Shown: piece after piece, positions 6,252-6,712 of the stretch
Position numbering within the stretch: position 1 is the first letter of the stretch
Layout: every line of letters starts with the position of its first letter
Assembly: GCA_903874585.1 (NCBI GenBank)
Contig: CAIQSY010000122.1
Span: 1 to 6,712, forward strand
DNA: 6,712 nt
From: an uncultured Chlorobiaceae bacterium
GTDB lineage: Bacteria > Bacteroidota > Chlorobiia > Chlorobiales > Chlorobiaceae
Reading direction: 5' to 3'
The notes under the pieces: generated by a model
Seen by the model: only the letters and a program-made list of their open reading frames with translations
Database searches by the model: none
What the model was told of the DNA's origin: nothing
Made by a program: the position numbers and the translations under genes

Positions 6252-6712
6252 TTGACAGATTTTTTAAACGATCTTAATGATGTACAGCGTCATGCTGTTG
6301 TTGCTACTTCAGGGCCTGTTATGGTACTCGCTGGTGCAGGTTCAGGTAAAACCCGAGTGATAACCTACCGTATAGCCTATCTTATTAACCACGAAGGCGT
6401 TTCGCCAAACAATATTTTAGCACTTACGTTTACCAACAAAGCGGCTGGTGAAATGCGCCACCGTGTGGATACATTGCTCCATCAGGGCAGTTCACGTGGT
6501 TTATGGATTGGTACCTTCCATTCAATTTTTGCCCGTCTTCTCCGCAACTCCATCGACCGTATTGGCTACGATCGTAATTTCTCAATTTTTGATACGGATG
6601 ATAGTAAAAGCTTGATTCGCCAGTCAATGGCAGAGTTGAATATCTCTGTCGAGTCAGTGCCGGTCAATACGGTACAGAGCCTTATCAGCCGCGCTAAAAA
6701 CAGCTTCATTCT
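6252..6712 (+). CDS. UvrD/PcrA-type superfamily 1 DNA helicase, N-terminal part (runs off window)
   Basis: 153 complete codons of an ATP-dependent 3'-5' DNA helicase of the UvrD/PcrA/Rep group are present; these enzymes work in nucleotide excision repair, mismatch repair and replication-fork clearance. Visible elements of domain 1A, numbered from the TTG start, are a Q-motif-like LNDVQRHAV at 8-16, Walker A AGAGSGKT at 27-34, motif Ia ALTFTNKAAGEM at 57-68 and motif Ib GTFHSIFARLLR at 87-98, then FSIFDTDD. Spacing and sequence are canonical, with no frameshift. The Walker B, the 2A and 2B domains and the C-terminus lie beyond the window, so UvrD, PcrA and Rep cannot be told apart. TTG at 6252 is the only usual start after an in-frame stop at 6231 that keeps the Q-motif. 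The gene is divergent from the glycosidase. Confidence 0.93.
   Translation, partial: MTDFLNDLNDVQRHAVVATSGPVMVLAGAGSGKTRVITYRIAYLINHEGVSPNNILALTFTNKAAGEMRHRVDTLLHQGSSRGLWIGTFHSIFARLLRNSIDRIGYDRNFSIFDTDDSKSLIRQSMAELNISVESVPVNTVQSLISRAKNSFI

Noticed and set aside
1..6712. CRISPR arrays, tRNA or rRNA genes, and insertion sequences
   Set aside because: Reading both strands showed no regularly spaced repeats, cloverleaf-like stretches, transposase frames or terminal inverted repeats.

Overview
The window holds five complete or nearly complete housekeeping-type genes, the start of a sixth, and a short decayed stretch at the left edge. The organism is a bacterium. The tandem pgsA-pgpA pair, the MutS2 sequence and the style of the glycosidase (a cytoplasmic GH13 protein beginning MFPLVYEINTR) suggest a green sulfur bacterium (Chlorobiaceae), but this is inferred from family resemblance and not proven by the sequence. 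Several genes seem to use TTG starts or lack a clear Shine-Dalgarno sequence.

Left edge (1-433): the tail of an unidentified reading frame ends at 112. It is followed in the same frame by about 100 codons that match the C-terminal part of a PtuB-type (TIGR02646) HNH nuclease, the effector of Septu and retron Ec78 anti-phage systems. The HNH part and any start codon are missing, so this is a remnant. It is AT-rich and carries an exact 15-bp tandem duplication. Its stop codon lies 15 bp before mutS2.

Plus-strand block (434-4080): mutS2 encodes a 792-aa MutS2 with MutS-type ATPase and Smr nuclease domains. After a 166-bp gap with a plausible promoter come pgsA and pgpA, 4 bp apart. They encode two consecutive steps of phosphatidylglycerol synthesis: CDP-diacylglycerol + glycerol-3-phosphate to PG-phosphate, then dephosphorylation to PG.

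Minus-strand block (4090-6040): a cytoplasmic GH13 alpha-amylase-family enzyme is followed 22 bp later by yjbQ (UPF0047), an operon-like pair. It converges on pgpA with only 9 bp between the stop codons. The two genes have no obvious shared pathway.

Right edge (6011-6712): an intergenic region of about 240 bp separates the glycosidase from a divergent UvrD/PcrA-type helicase gene, which runs off the window. It contains a candidate promoter for the glycosidase and a purine-rich ribosome binding site before the helicase TTG start. I saw no tRNA, rRNA, CRISPR array or insertion sequence. The only hint of an accessory system is the anti-phage nuclease remnant; no intact novel system is visible.
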